Shown here one piece after another: positions 27,593 to 35,407 of a stretch of 64,000 nt of DNA; the stretch's first letter is position 1; each line of letters starts with the position of its first letter. A program made the position numbers and the translations under genes. The notes under the pieces are model-generated. The model worked only from the letters and a program-made list of their open reading frames with translations. It did not search any database and had not been told where the DNA came from. The stretch is from CAYUIG01 sp964444685 (GTDB taxonomy: Bacteria; Gemmatimonadota; Gemmatimonadetes; Longimicrobiales; RSA9): assembly GCA_964444685.1 (NCBI GenBank), contig CAYUIG010000020.1, positions 1 to 64,000 of the forward strand, read 5' to 3'.

Positions 27593-27796
27593 AAGTGTGG
27601 CTCCGGGCTCACCGTGCCTGGCGCCTGATCGGCTGTCATTCCGTGGGCGTGAGTCGGCTCCGGCGCGGACAACGATCGAGCCGGGACGTTGCTGAGACGG
27701 GGCGGGGCATGGACTGAGCGATTCAACGGGCCGCAGGACGCTTTTGTATGCTGGTCGGCGGAAAGAAGGTACGGAATCGCGCATTTTCTTTCCGAT

Positions 27797-27825
27797 TTGG
27801 ACACCCCCCGACTGCAACGTATCTG
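27797..27825 (+). promoter_or_regulatory. promoter of a candidate non-coding RNA
   Basis: TTGGAC (27797-27802), 17-base spacer, TATCTG (27820-27825), in a local AT-richer patch. Predicted start near 27832. No coding frame with a ribosome-binding site follows. Confidence 0.5.
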
Positions 27826-27831
27826 AACACT

Positions 27832-27987
27832 TCTCGTTGCCAGACAATGATTTCCATCCAAGGCCGCTGCGTGGCACCGAGCGTGCCCTATGTACGGGCA
27901 CAACACGGAGCGTGGCGTGCGGGAACAAATCGGGGAGAGCGTCACGCTAAGGCAGGCGGTCGGCGAAAGCCGGCCGCCTTGTCTTTT
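27832..27987 (+). ncRNA. candidate structured small RNA (about 155 nt)
   Basis: The span between a promoter-like element and an intrinsic terminator contains complementary segments: GTGCCC with GGGCAC around 27885-27903, GCGTGGCG with CGTCACGC around 27911-27947 (one G-U pair), the GAAA-tetraloop terminator, and AGACAA near 27841 that can pair with TTGTCT (27980-27985). I do not recognise an RNA family; a 6S-like or regulatory RNA is conceivable. Based on sequence inspection only. Confidence 0.35.
27955..27987 (+). terminator. intrinsic terminator with GAAA tetraloop
   Basis: A 10-bp stem (27955-27964 with 27969-27978, one T-G pair) closed by GAAA, followed by TTGTCTTTT. No gene ends just upstream, which supports a non-coding transcript. 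Confidence 0.6.
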
Positions 27988-28013
27988 GTAGGAACTGAGG
28001 CTCTCCCCCAGCC

Positions 28014-28080
28014 CTCGACCTGCTCCCACCTCTCTCGACCCGGCTCCACCCCTCGACCCGCTTCACCCCCTCGACCCGGC
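28014..28080. repeat. 18-20-bp imperfect tandem repeat (CTCGACC units)
   Basis: CTCGACC recurs at 28014, 28034, 28052 and 28070, each followed by a similar C-rich segment ending in ...CTCCACC or ...TTCACCC. Confidence 0.65.
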
Positions 28081-28284
28081 TCCAGCCCAGAAGTCGCCCC
28101 AACCCGCGAGCCCACGTTCGGGTTCTCAGTCCCGGCATGAGCTGGGCGCGGTCCGATCTTCACTATCAGGGGGCGTCTCTCAACAACGGAGGCGTCGCTG
28201 AATCCGGGCCTCCCGACCGCGTCGCCTTTTCAGACGAGCGTGGGGGTGATCGGGAGCCCCTGCGCACTGTTTCTGCAGTGAACA

Positions 28285-28410
28285 TTGCCCCAACGTGCAG
28301 GCTACGGAATCTGGGGCGGGGTTGACCGCGCCTGGAGCGGTGGCGATTGCCCCAGGCGCTGCGTGGAAAGGCGTGGGGTCGCGTTGACTGCTTCAGGCGC
28401 GGGCAGTTCC
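28285..28410. repeat. 62-bp imperfect direct repeat
   Basis: TTGCCCCA at 28285 and 28347 and GTTGAC at 28321 and 28383 recur with a 62-bp period; a third, decayed unit begins near 28407. Within each unit, GCCCCA and a downstream TGGGG can pair. Confidence 0.55.
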
Positions 28411-28593
28411 CCCCCAGTCCGAAAAGTCGTGACCATGGGGTAAGGTTCACCGCACAGGTACCGGTCCGACGACGGCGGACCCATTGGTCGTGGTATCGGT
28501 TGCCGATTATTCCGGCCTCGAGACCAGCGCCAGGTCCCCGTCTTCCAACAGTCTACCGCTTCGACCGCGGCCCGAAGTCTGTCGGCTCGGCCA

Positions 28594-28797
28594 GCGCGCC
28601 CGCAGTTCGTCGGACTCAGCCCAGGCCCCGCATCCCACTCGCGCGCCCGCAGTTCGTCGGACTCAGCCCAAGCCACTTATCCACCACTCGCGCGCCCGCA
28701 GTTCGTCGGACTCAGCCCAAGCCCCGCATCCCCACTCGCGCGCCCGCAGTTCGGGCCCCAGCTCGAGCCCTGCATTTCACCACTCGCGCGCCCGCCC
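28594..28797. repeat. 48-bp tandem repeat, four units plus a partial fifth
   Basis: Units start with GCGCGCCCGCAG at 28594, 28641, 28690 and 28738, and a partial unit starts at 28786 (periods 47, 49, 48, 48). The first three share GTTCGTCGGACTCAGCCCA; the fourth diverges after GTTCG. The units are contiguous, with no spacers. Confidence 0.85.
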
Positions 28798-28847
28798 GAT
28801 TTCAGGCGATCCCGCCTTGACTCCGCCCCGGGCACCCTCCAATTTCC

Positions 28848-28864
28848 TTGAGAATGATTCTCAA
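28848..28864. promoter_or_regulatory. Fur box upstream of the iron-permease operon
   Basis: TTGAGAATGATTCTCAA is a perfect palindrome around G28856 and fits the 7-1-7 Fur consensus TGAnAATnATTnTCA. It lies 13 bases before the start of the lipoprotein-FTR1 pair, where a repressor would block transcription when iron is plentiful. Fur itself is not in the window. Confidence 0.85.
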
Positions 28865-28877
28865 GCTCGGGATACCA

Positions 28878-29387
28878 ATGCGTTTCGGCAGCTTCGCGCG
28901 CGCGGCGTGCGTGGCCGGGGTGGTCGCGTGCGGGGGTGGAACGGCGGACGAGATGTCGCAAGCGGAACCGGCTGCGGACGCGCGGGCGGCGGAGACGCGC
29001 GCGGGTCTGATTCCGGGCACGCCGGCGGGCGGACTGGAGCAGTGGATCCAGGACATCTACAACGGGCTGGAAGGCGTGGAAGCGTTGTCGGCGACCGATG
29101 GGATGGCGGCGCAGCGACAGGCGCTCGAGCAATACATCGGACGGCAGGAGTACATCGAGCTGTACTACGGTCCGGGTGGACGATTGGTGAGCGCGGAGCA
29201 CGTGACGCTGGGTGCTGCGGTGGACTCGGCGGAAGCGCGGTTCCACGATCTGATGCGCGTGGCGAACGAGGCGGGCGATTCGACGGCGACGGCGGCGGCG
29301 GTGTCGGCGCTACGGACGGAATACGACCGGGTTCTGTCGGAGGCGCGCGCGGCCGGAGTGCCGCTCACGCCGGATGGAGGCGCATGA
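28878..29387 (+). CDS. lipoprotein partner of the iron permease
   Basis: 169 residues from ATG 28878. The TTG further upstream is rejected because it lies inside the Fur box. A lipoprotein signal ends in AGVVAC with Cys near residue 15. The mature part contains LEQYIGRQEYIELYYGPGGR, which resembles LRAYLDYVESIEAFYGAGGR in the periplasmic domain of the downstream FTR1 protein, so the two share a related helical domain. It may capture or pass iron to the permease (inference). The stop overlaps the next start. Confidence 0.8.
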   Translation: MRFGSFARAACVAGVVACGGGTADEMSQAEPAADARAAETRAGLIPGTPAGGLEQWIQDIYNGLEGVEALSATDGMAAQRQALEQYIGRQEYIELYYGPGGRLVSAEHVTLGAAVDSAEARFHDLMRVANEAGDSTATAAAVSALRTEYDRVLSEARAAGVPLTPDGGA

Positions 29388-30937
29388 TGAAGTCCCTGCT
29401 GATCGGCTTTGTGCTGCTGGCCGCGGCGGTGCCGGTGACGGCGGCGCCTCCGGAGAATGGAGTGCAGCAGGACCTGCGGGTCTGGCTGGACAGTGTGAGC
29501 GTGGGTCTCGCGCGTGTGGATGCATTGCACGCGTCCGGGCGCTCCGGAGAGGCCACGGCAGCGGCGTTGCGTGCGTACCTCGACTACGTGGAGTCGATCG
29601 AGGCGTTCTACGGCGCGGGCGGCCGCTACGGAACGCCGTCGCTGCGCGAGGCCGTGACGGATCTCGAGGCGACGTTCCACGAGCTGATGCAGGCGGGCGA
29701 CGCGGAGTCCGCGCGTGCGCACGTGCGGGAAGCAAGGACGCTGGTCGTGCGGGTGCGTGCGACGGCGGAGCGCGATGACGTCGTGATGCGTCCGGTTGCG
29801 GACCAGGCGTCGCTGGCGCCGGTGATCGCAGTGGGTTCGGCGCGGACGGCGGAAATCCAGGCGCTGCTGACGGACTTCGACGCGGCTTCGGCGGCGTACG
29901 CCCGCGGGGATGCGAAGGCTGCGCTATCGAAGGTGGAGACGGCGTATCTGCAGGGCATCGAGCCGCTGGAGCCGCGGCTGCCGGCGGAGCGGGTGAACAA
30001 GCTGGAGTCGCTGATCCATCTGCAGCTCCGTCCGATGCTGGCGCGCGACGCGGAGCCGGAGCGCATCGATGCGAGCTTCACGATGCTGCGCGCGGAGCTG
30101 CTGGCGGCCGACGCACTGCTCGCAAACGGCTCGACGTACTGGTTCGGGACGGTGAACGCGTTCGCGATCATCGTGCGCGAGGGTCTCGAGGCGGTGCTGC
30201 TGATCGCCGCGATCGTCGCGTACCTGCGCGCGATGAACGCGGGTGCGCAGCATGAGCGGCGGCTGTGGGCGGGCGTCGGGCTCGGCGTGGCGGCGAGCTT
30301 CGGCACCTGGTTCGCCGCGCAGTGGCTGCTGCCCGTGACCGGCGCGAGCCGCGAGCTCATCGAGGGTCTCACGGCGCTGATCGCCGTCGCCGTATTGCTG
30401 TACGTCTCGAACTGGCTGTTCCAGAAGACGTACATCCATGACTGGAAGGCCTACCTGCGCGAGCGTGTGGGCCGCGCGGTGACGACCGGCTCGTCGCTCG
30501 CCATGGCCGGCCTCGCCTTCGCCGCGGTGTACCGCGAAGGTTTCGAGACCGTGCTCTTCTACCAGGCGCTGCTGCTCGACAGCGGCCCGGGACCGGTTCT
30601 CTCCGGCTTCATTCCGGGGACGGTCCTGATCCTGGCGGTCGGCGCCGCGATCCTGAAGCTGGGTGTGAAGCTGCCGCTCAAGCAGGTTTTCGCGGCCACC
30701 AACGCGATCCTGATCTACCTCGCGCTCGTGTTCCTGGGGAAGGGGATCTACGCGCTGCAGGAGGCCGGCATCTTCGCCGCGCACCCGCTCACGTGGCTCC
30801 CGGACAGCGGCGCACTCAAGCAGTTCCTCGGGTTCCACCCTCTGGCCGAAACGATGGTGGCCCAGCTCGTCTTCGGCACGCTGGTCGTCGCGACCTACCT
30901 CTACTACCGGATGCGGCGCCGGCCCATCCCGGTGTAG
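29387..30937 (+). CDS. FTR1 family high-affinity iron permease with N-terminal periplasmic domain
   Basis: About 516 residues. The signal peptide (1-20) and a roughly 230-residue periplasmic helical region precede the seven-helix FTR1 permease. Both iron-binding motifs are intact: REGLE (264-268) and REGFE (383-387). ATG 29387 is 6 bases from GGAGG (29376-29380); ATG 29384 is adjacent. FTR1/EfeU proteins import iron across the inner membrane. Organised with the lipoprotein gene behind a Fur box, and followed by a terminator. Confidence 0.94.
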   Translation: MKSLLIGFVLLAAAVPVTAAPPENGVQQDLRVWLDSVSVGLARVDALHASGRSGEATAAALRAYLDYVESIEAFYGAGGRYGTPSLREAVTDLEATFHELMQAGDAESARAHVREARTLVVRVRATAERDDVVMRPVADQASLAPVIAVGSARTAEIQALLTDFDAASAAYARGDAKAALSKVETAYLQGIEPLEPRLPAERVNKLESLIHLQLRPMLARDAEPERIDASFTMLRAELLAADALLANGSTYWFGTVNAFAIIVREGLEAVLLIAAIVAYLRAMNAGAQHERRLWAGVGLGVAASFGTWFAAQWLLPVTGASRELIEGLTALIAVAVLLYVSNWLFQKTYIHDWKAYLRERVGRAVTTGSSLAMAGLAFAAVYREGFETVLFYQALLLDSGPGPVLSGFIPGTVLILAVGAAILKLGVKLPLKQVFAATNAILIYLALVFLGKGIYALQEAGIFAAHPLTWLPDSGALKQFLGFHPLAETMVAQLVFGTLVVATYLYYRMRRRPIPV

Positions 30938-30961
30938 GTCAGGCCCGAATCTCGAGTGTCG

Positions 30962-30989
30962 AAGGGGTCGGCTTCTTGCCGACCCTTTT
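30962..30989 (+). terminator. Rho-independent terminator after the FTR1 gene
   Basis: Stem AAGGGGTCGGC (30962-30972) pairs with GCCGACCCTTTT (30978-30989) around a TTCTT loop; the T run is part of the 3' arm. Confidence 0.85.
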
Positions 30990-31035
30990 GACATCGGGCG
31001 GGCGCGTCGTCGAGCGCGCGCGAGATTGGAAGAGC

Positions 31036-31089
31036 GTTCCCGCGGTTCCCGCTGTTCCCGCCGTTCCCGCCGTTCCCGCCGTTCCCACC
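31036..31089. repeat. 9-bp tandem repeat GTTCCCGCC, six units
   Basis: Six contiguous 9-bp units, differing only at the last one to three bases, lie in the 280-base gap between the FTR1 terminator and the next operon. The rest of that gap is C-rich simple sequence and a purine-rich leader. Confidence 0.9.
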
Positions 31090-31217
31090 TCGCTCCGCCC
31101 CCGCCCCCGCCCCCGCATTGTGCAAGAAATCGGCGTCCAATCGTCCAAAACGCTGAGGAGAACCTTTTCGGGCACTCCACACGTAGGTAGGGGAAAGACC
31201 TCATCCCCGGAGGCGGT

Positions 31218-31667
31218 TTGTCGACGCGCATCGTACCGAGGACGGGTGCGCCGCCGGTGCCGGCGCAGGAGATTCGCACGCACCGTCCCGTGCCGTGGCG
31301 CGCGCTGGTGCCGGCACTTCTGCTCGCGCTCATGGTGGTGGTCGTGCTCGGTGCCGCGCGCGGCCTGGGTGCGGCCATCCGTCGCGCGGCGCTGCTCGAG
31401 ACGCGCATCACGCCGCCGGAGTCGGGGCTCGAGTTCAGCGACTCACCGACTGAAGCCACTCGTTTCTTCGCGGATCGGGATGAAGTCACGATTCGCATTC
31501 CACGCGACATCACCGTCGCGGAATTCCTCGCCCTTTACCATCTGGGCAACCGTCCGGACGTGCGCGCTGCGCTGCGCGAGCAGCTCGATGCCACGGAGGA
31601 CACCGATCTGCTGCGCGAAGGCGAGGAGCTGACGATCAACCTGACACCGGTGCGGGAGGGTTCGTAA
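31218..31667 (+). CDS. small anchored protein with LysM-like C-terminus, first gene of the GTPase/SEDS module
   Basis: 149 residues from TTG 31218, supported by GGAGG at 31209-31213. One membrane helix (about 28-52) is followed by a segment TIRIPRDITVAEFLALYHLG and REGEELTINLTP, which together resemble the start and end of a LysM-like or tail-protein-X-like fold (weak, by eye). Topology suggests a short cytoplasmic N-terminus and an extracytoplasmic domain. Stop overlaps the next ATG by one base (TAATG). Function unknown. Confidence 0.75.
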   Translation: MSTRIVPRTGAPPVPAQEIRTHRPVPWRALVPALLLALMVVVVLGAARGLGAAIRRAALLETRITPPESGLEFSDSPTEATRFFADRDEVTIRIPRDITVAEFLALYHLGNRPDVRAALREQLDATEDTDLLREGEELTINLTPVREGS

Positions 31668-32464
31668 TGGCGCGTCGCACGTTCGAGGATGCGGTTCGTG
31701 AGACGGACCGCTACCGCACGGAGCTGGAGTCGCTGCGCGAGGAAGCGCGTGCGGCCGCGCGCGCGGAGGTACAGTCGTCGGCACTGAAGCGCGAGCGGCT
31801 GGAAGCGCTGGTGCGCGAGCTGGTGACGCGCGAGCTGCGCGCACAGCGCGGACCGTGGTGGTGGTTCGGCGCGCGCGACGCCGGCGATGCATGGCTGCGG
31901 CTGCTCGCGGCCGCGGGAATCGTCGTGGTGCTCGTCGGCACGGGCGTGTTCGCCGGTGCGAAGCTGTTCGCGCCCGAGCCGGCACCTGTCGCGGCAACGA
32001 CGGACGCGCAGGCACCTGCGGATGCCAGCGAAACAACGGCGCCGACGCCGGCGACGCCGGAAGCGCTGGCCGCACGCTTCGATTCGTTGTTCCAGGCGCG
32101 CGACGCGCTGCTCGCGCCCCTCGTCGCGGAAGTGGAAAGTCTCACGACTGCGGACCCCGTGCGCGCGGCGGCTGCGGCATGGCGCACGAACGCGGCACTG
32201 AATCCTGCACAGGTGGAGCGCCTCGGTTCGGCGCTGGCGCAGGCGGCGCTCAACCGCTTCATCGCACCCGCGGATGCACCGCTCACGCTGGATGGAATGA
32301 TCCGCCGCTCACCGTGCGCGGGCGCATCCTGTGACGCGCTTCTGGCCGCATGGCGCTCGCCTCCGCTGAACGCGCCCCTGCCTGCGTACGATCCGGCAGC
32401 AGGGGAGGACGTGCTCCGGGTGGTGGAGCGCGTGCTGGTGATGACGCACGCGTCGTCGCAATGA
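31667..32464 (+). CDS. coiled-coil membrane protein of the GTPase/SEDS module
   Basis: 265 residues. The N-terminal 60 residues form a charged coiled coil (RYRTELESLREEARAAARAE), followed by a membrane helix (about 77-100), a Thr/Ala/Pro linker and an extracytoplasmic domain with a Cys pair (RRSPCAGASCDALL). No family recognised. Coupled to both neighbours by overlapping start/stop codons. It could carry information from the cytoplasmic GTPase to the periplasm (inference). Confidence 0.75.
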   Translation: MARRTFEDAVRETDRYRTELESLREEARAAARAEVQSSALKRERLEALVRELVTRELRAQRGPWWWFGARDAGDAWLRLLAAAGIVVVLVGTGVFAGAKLFAPEPAPVAATTDAQAPADASETTAPTPATPEALAARFDSLFQARDALLAPLVAEVESLTTADPVRAAAAAWRTNAALNPAQVERLGSALAQAALNRFIAPADAPLTLDGMIRRSPCAGASCDALLAAWRSPPLNAPLPAYDPAAGEDVLRVVERVLVMTHASSQ

Positions 32465-34272
32465 AGCGCTTCGTCCTCGAGCGGCACGTGCTGGGCGCGC
32501 CGCTCTCGGCGTACGACACCGCGTGGGATGCGCTGGGCTGGTCGGAAGGCCTTGGTGCCGCACGCGCGGACCGTCTGGCGGAGTCGGTGCCGTGGGGCAC
32601 TGCGCTCGCGCGTACGGCGGACCCGCCGCGATTGCGCGGTCCGCTCGCGCAGGTGCGCGCGCGCCTGGACTCGTTCCGCTTCGCCGTCCTGCCCGTCGAA
32701 GGTGCACTCGCGTTCAGTCTGTGGGGCGCAGCGCTGCGCCGCTCCGATCACGAGTGGCAGGTGCTCACGCATACCTTGCTCATCGATGCCGATGCGTTCC
32801 GCGCGCTCGCGGGCAATCCGTTCTTCCTGCTCGACCTGGGCGACTGGCTGCGCGAGCTGTGCGAGGGCGAGCCGTTCGCGACGCGCCGCCGGATCGAGCC
32901 GCTCGTGATCGATGACGACGGTGCGCTCGCGCGCGCGTCGGAAGCGCACCGGCTCGCCGAGATCGAGCGGCTAAGTGCTGGCGTCTCGCGCGATCGCGTG
33001 ACGGCCGTGTGGCGCGGTCTGATGGACAGTCCCGTGGCCGTGCACGATGCGCGGCTCGCGCGGCTCGCATGGCTCGCGCTCCCGTTCGAGGACCGCGCAC
33101 GCATCGCCCTCAACACCGGCCAGCCGCGCGCGGGCCGCCGCGTCGCCGACCTCATGGTCCTCGAGCCGGAATGGGGCGACGCGTTCCCCGAGGGCGTCCG
33201 GCCCGCTCCGACCTTCGTCACCGATCCATCAGCCGGGCTGCGCGTGTGGTCGTCGTCGCTGGGCGACGTGTCGCTGCACCGCGCATTCTCGGCGCGTGCG
33301 CGTGCACGCCGGTGGTCGCTGCTGCGCGGCGATGTGGATGCGTCCGCGCGTGCGCTCGAGCTGCGCGCGGAGTGGAGCGGCGAGCGCGGCCCTGAGTTGG
33401 CCGCGGAGCTTCTCGCTGCCGAGAGCGCGTCACCCGGCGGCCGCGTGCGTGCCGCCGGCTGGATGCTCGGGCTCGCACTGCAGGGGCGGGAGCAGGACGC
33501 AGCGGCGCGTGCGGATGCTGCGCTGTACGTCGTCGCAAGGCATGCAGGTGACGCAGCCACGCGTGCGGTGCGCGGTGTGGTACGCGGGCTCCGCAGTCGT
33601 GCGTCTGCATCCGACCGCGAGGCGGCCGCGCTCGTGCGGCTGCGCGCATCGCGTGTGCGACCCTCCCTTGCGCCGGTCGCGGAGCTGCGGCGTGTCGCGT
33701 TCCAGGAAGCTACGCTGCTCGACGACGCGGCATCGCCGGCGGTGCTGACGGCGATGCTGGATGCCGCGGCACTGCACAGTGCGCCGGCCGCGCTGCTGGC
33801 GCAGCCGATCGTGCGTGCCCTCGCCCAGACGGAAACCGCGCTGCTGTCGAACCGGCCGTGGCTCGTCGGTGCGGGTGTGCCGGCCGCGCTCGCGTTCGCG
33901 GTACAGCAGCATCCGCGGGCGGCGCGGCCGGTGCTGCGCGCGCTGCTGCCGGAAGCGGCGGCGGCCGCACCGCTGGATCCGGCATCCGAAGAGGCCGTGG
34001 TGCGCATCGCATGGACGGAGCTGGAGGAGTACGGCGAGAGCGCGCTGTCCGACCTCGGCTCGGAACAAGGGACGCTCGCGTTGCTCGCGCAGCTCTTCGT
34101 AGCACGCATACCGAAGCCGCTCTTCGTGCGCGTGCGTGCGGCGCTGCTCGAGCTCGCAGCGCACGGCACGGCCGGCACGCTGCCGCCGCGCGCGGCCGCG
34201 GCCAGTCCGGCGCTCGCCGAGGCGTTCGCGGCGGAGCGCTCTCGCGAGCTGGTGCTCATCGAAGGAGCCTGA
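32461..34272 (+). CDS. GAP1-like (GTPase-associated) protein
   Basis: 603 residues from ATG 32461, soluble, no signal. The N-terminal 150 residues (RFVLERHVLGAPLSAYDTAWD, then a SxH..VLTHTLLIDADAF strand) recall the N-terminal domain of GAP1 proteins, which accompany double-GTPases in predicted conflict systems; the THTLLID element is the clearest match. The rest is Ala/Arg-rich and helical, without motifs I recognise. It lies 1 base before the GTPase gene. The family call is from memory of motifs and needs a profile search. Confidence 0.5.
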   Translation: MKRFVLERHVLGAPLSAYDTAWDALGWSEGLGAARADRLAESVPWGTALARTADPPRLRGPLAQVRARLDSFRFAVLPVEGALAFSLWGAALRRSDHEWQVLTHTLLIDADAFRALAGNPFFLLDLGDWLRELCEGEPFATRRRIEPLVIDDDGALARASEAHRLAEIERLSAGVSRDRVTAVWRGLMDSPVAVHDARLARLAWLALPFEDRARIALNTGQPRAGRRVADLMVLEPEWGDAFPEGVRPAPTFVTDPSAGLRVWSSSLGDVSLHRAFSARARARRWSLLRGDVDASARALELRAEWSGERGPELAAELLAAESASPGGRVRAAGWMLGLALQGREQDAAARADAALYVVARHAGDAATRAVRGVVRGLRSRASASDREAAALVRLRASRVRPSLAPVAELRRVAFQEATLLDDAASPAVLTAMLDAAALHSAPAALLAQPIVRALAQTETALLSNRPWLVGAGVPAALAFAVQQHPRAARPVLRALLPEAAAAAPLDPASEEAVVRIAWTELEEYGESALSDLGSEQGTLALLAQLFVARIPKPLFVRVRAALLELAAHGTAGTLPPRAAAASPALAEAFAAERSRELVLIEGA

Positions 34273-34273
34273 C

Positions 34274-35407
34274 ATGGAAAGCGATCCGCGTACCGGCACG
34301 ATCACGGCGGACGAAGCTGCGGCGGCGGGCCCGCGCACGTATGCGCGGCTCGACAGCATGCGGGTGCATCTCGGGGACGCTGCGGCGGAGGGTCGCACGC
34401 GTCAGGTGATCGACGAGCTGCTCGAGCATCGCCGTTCGGGCAGCGGTCGGGTGATCGGGCTCGCGGGCCTCCCGCGCCACGGCAAGACGAAGTTCGCAGA
34501 GCGGCTGCGCGAGCATGCCGCGCTCCGCCCCGGTGCGAGCGCGCTCTACGACAAGACGCCGGGCGGCCAGGTCAGCGTCTACTACATCCCCGGCCGCCGG
34601 CAGCATCACGCACTCATCGACCTCGCAGGCGAGGACTTCCAGCGCCTGGGCGATTACGACCGCCCGGTGCCGACGGTCATGGAGCGTTTCCTCTGGCCCG
34701 TGCTCCAGCGCCTCGACGGTCTGGTGCTCATGGTCGCGTTCCCGGCGGTGTGGGCGGGCTGGAACGCGCCCGACGGGCGCGAGCGGCGCAGGCCGGGCGA
34801 TGCGGAGCAGCAGCAGATGCGCGACGCGTACGTTGCGATGCTCAACGCGCACCTCGCGCTCCTCAAGTACACGCTGGTTGCACAGGACCTTCCGCGCCTG
34901 CGCAAGCTCCATCCGCGACTCGCGCTCGAGGATGCGAGCGCGCCCGCACGCGAGACGATCGACGATGCATTCGACGATGCGCGTCCGCTGAAGATTCCCG
35001 TGTGCGTCGCGTTCTCGAAGGCGGACCTGTACTGCGTGGGCGAGCGGCCGGGGCTGTACCCGCCCGGGCCGATGCGGCATCCGCCCATCGATCCGACGGA
35101 GGCGGACCCGCTGCTCGTGGGCATGCGGCACCTGCCGCAGCTCCACGCGCTGCTCGAACGCAAGGCGCGTCACTTCCACTACGACTTCGTGCAGGCGTTC
35201 GAAGATCCGAGCGACCGGCCGGATCCCGCGGAGTCGACGGCGACGCACATGCCGATCGACACGCTCGCGGGCGCGGAGAGCATCCTCGAGTTCGTGACCG
35301 CGCACCCGTGGCGCGTGCGCGGGCTGGCGATGCCGTCGGCGCTCCGATTCGATCGCATGCTGAATCGCAGCCGCTGGAACGGCGACGAGCCGCGGGGAGG
35401 TGAGTGA
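34274..35407 (+). CDS. double-GTPase-like (YcjX/DO-GTPase type) P-loop protein
   Basis: 377 residues from ATG 34274 (AAGGAG six bases upstream). G1 is GLPRHGKTKF, G3 is LIDLAGEDF and G4 is FSKADLY, in the order and spacing of a TRAFAC-type GTPase. The span between G3 and G4 is long (about 130 residues) and holds an inserted helical region, as in double-GTPase and YcjX-like families. No membrane helix. Coupled to the GAP1-like gene before it and to the bitopic protein after it. Confidence 0.75.
   Translation: MESDPRTGTITADEAAAAGPRTYARLDSMRVHLGDAAAEGRTRQVIDELLEHRRSGSGRVIGLAGLPRHGKTKFAERLREHAALRPGASALYDKTPGGQVSVYYIPGRRQHHALIDLAGEDFQRLGDYDRPVPTVMERFLWPVLQRLDGLVLMVAFPAVWAGWNAPDGRERRRPGDAEQQQMRDAYVAMLNAHLALLKYTLVAQDLPRLRKLHPRLALEDASAPARETIDDAFDDARPLKIPVCVAFSKADLYCVGERPGLYPPGPMRHPPIDPTEADPLLVGMRHLPQLHALLERKARHFHYDFVQAFEDPSDRPDPAESTATHMPIDTLAGAESILEFVTAHPWRVRGLAMPSALRFDRMLNRSRWNGDEPRGGE

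Larger units (their letters stand above)
27593..28847. other. gene-free region of about 1.26 kb
   Basis: I see no convincing protein gene here. Open frames exist, but they translate repeats or Ser/Arg/Pro-biased sequence and lack ribosome-binding sites. It holds a candidate structured RNA with promoter and terminator (27797-27987), an 18-20-bp CTCGACC repeat run, a 62-bp imperfect repeat and a 48-bp tandem repeat. Base composition in the first 250 bases is visibly more AT-rich than the surroundings. Confidence 0.75.

Noticed and set aside
27744..28140. Short protein genes in the gene-free region
   Set aside because: Overlapping frames cover the structured-RNA candidate and the CTCGACC repeats, lack ribosome-binding sites and give biased composition.
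28594..28797. CRISPR array
   Set aside because: Units are contiguous, vary in length and sequence, have no unique spacers, and no cas gene is near.
28484..29383. Upstream extension of the FTR1 frame by 300 codons
   Set aside because: It translates the 48-bp tandem repeats and the antiphase of the lipoprotein gene; the ATG at 29384/29387 has a ribosome-binding site and a signal peptide.
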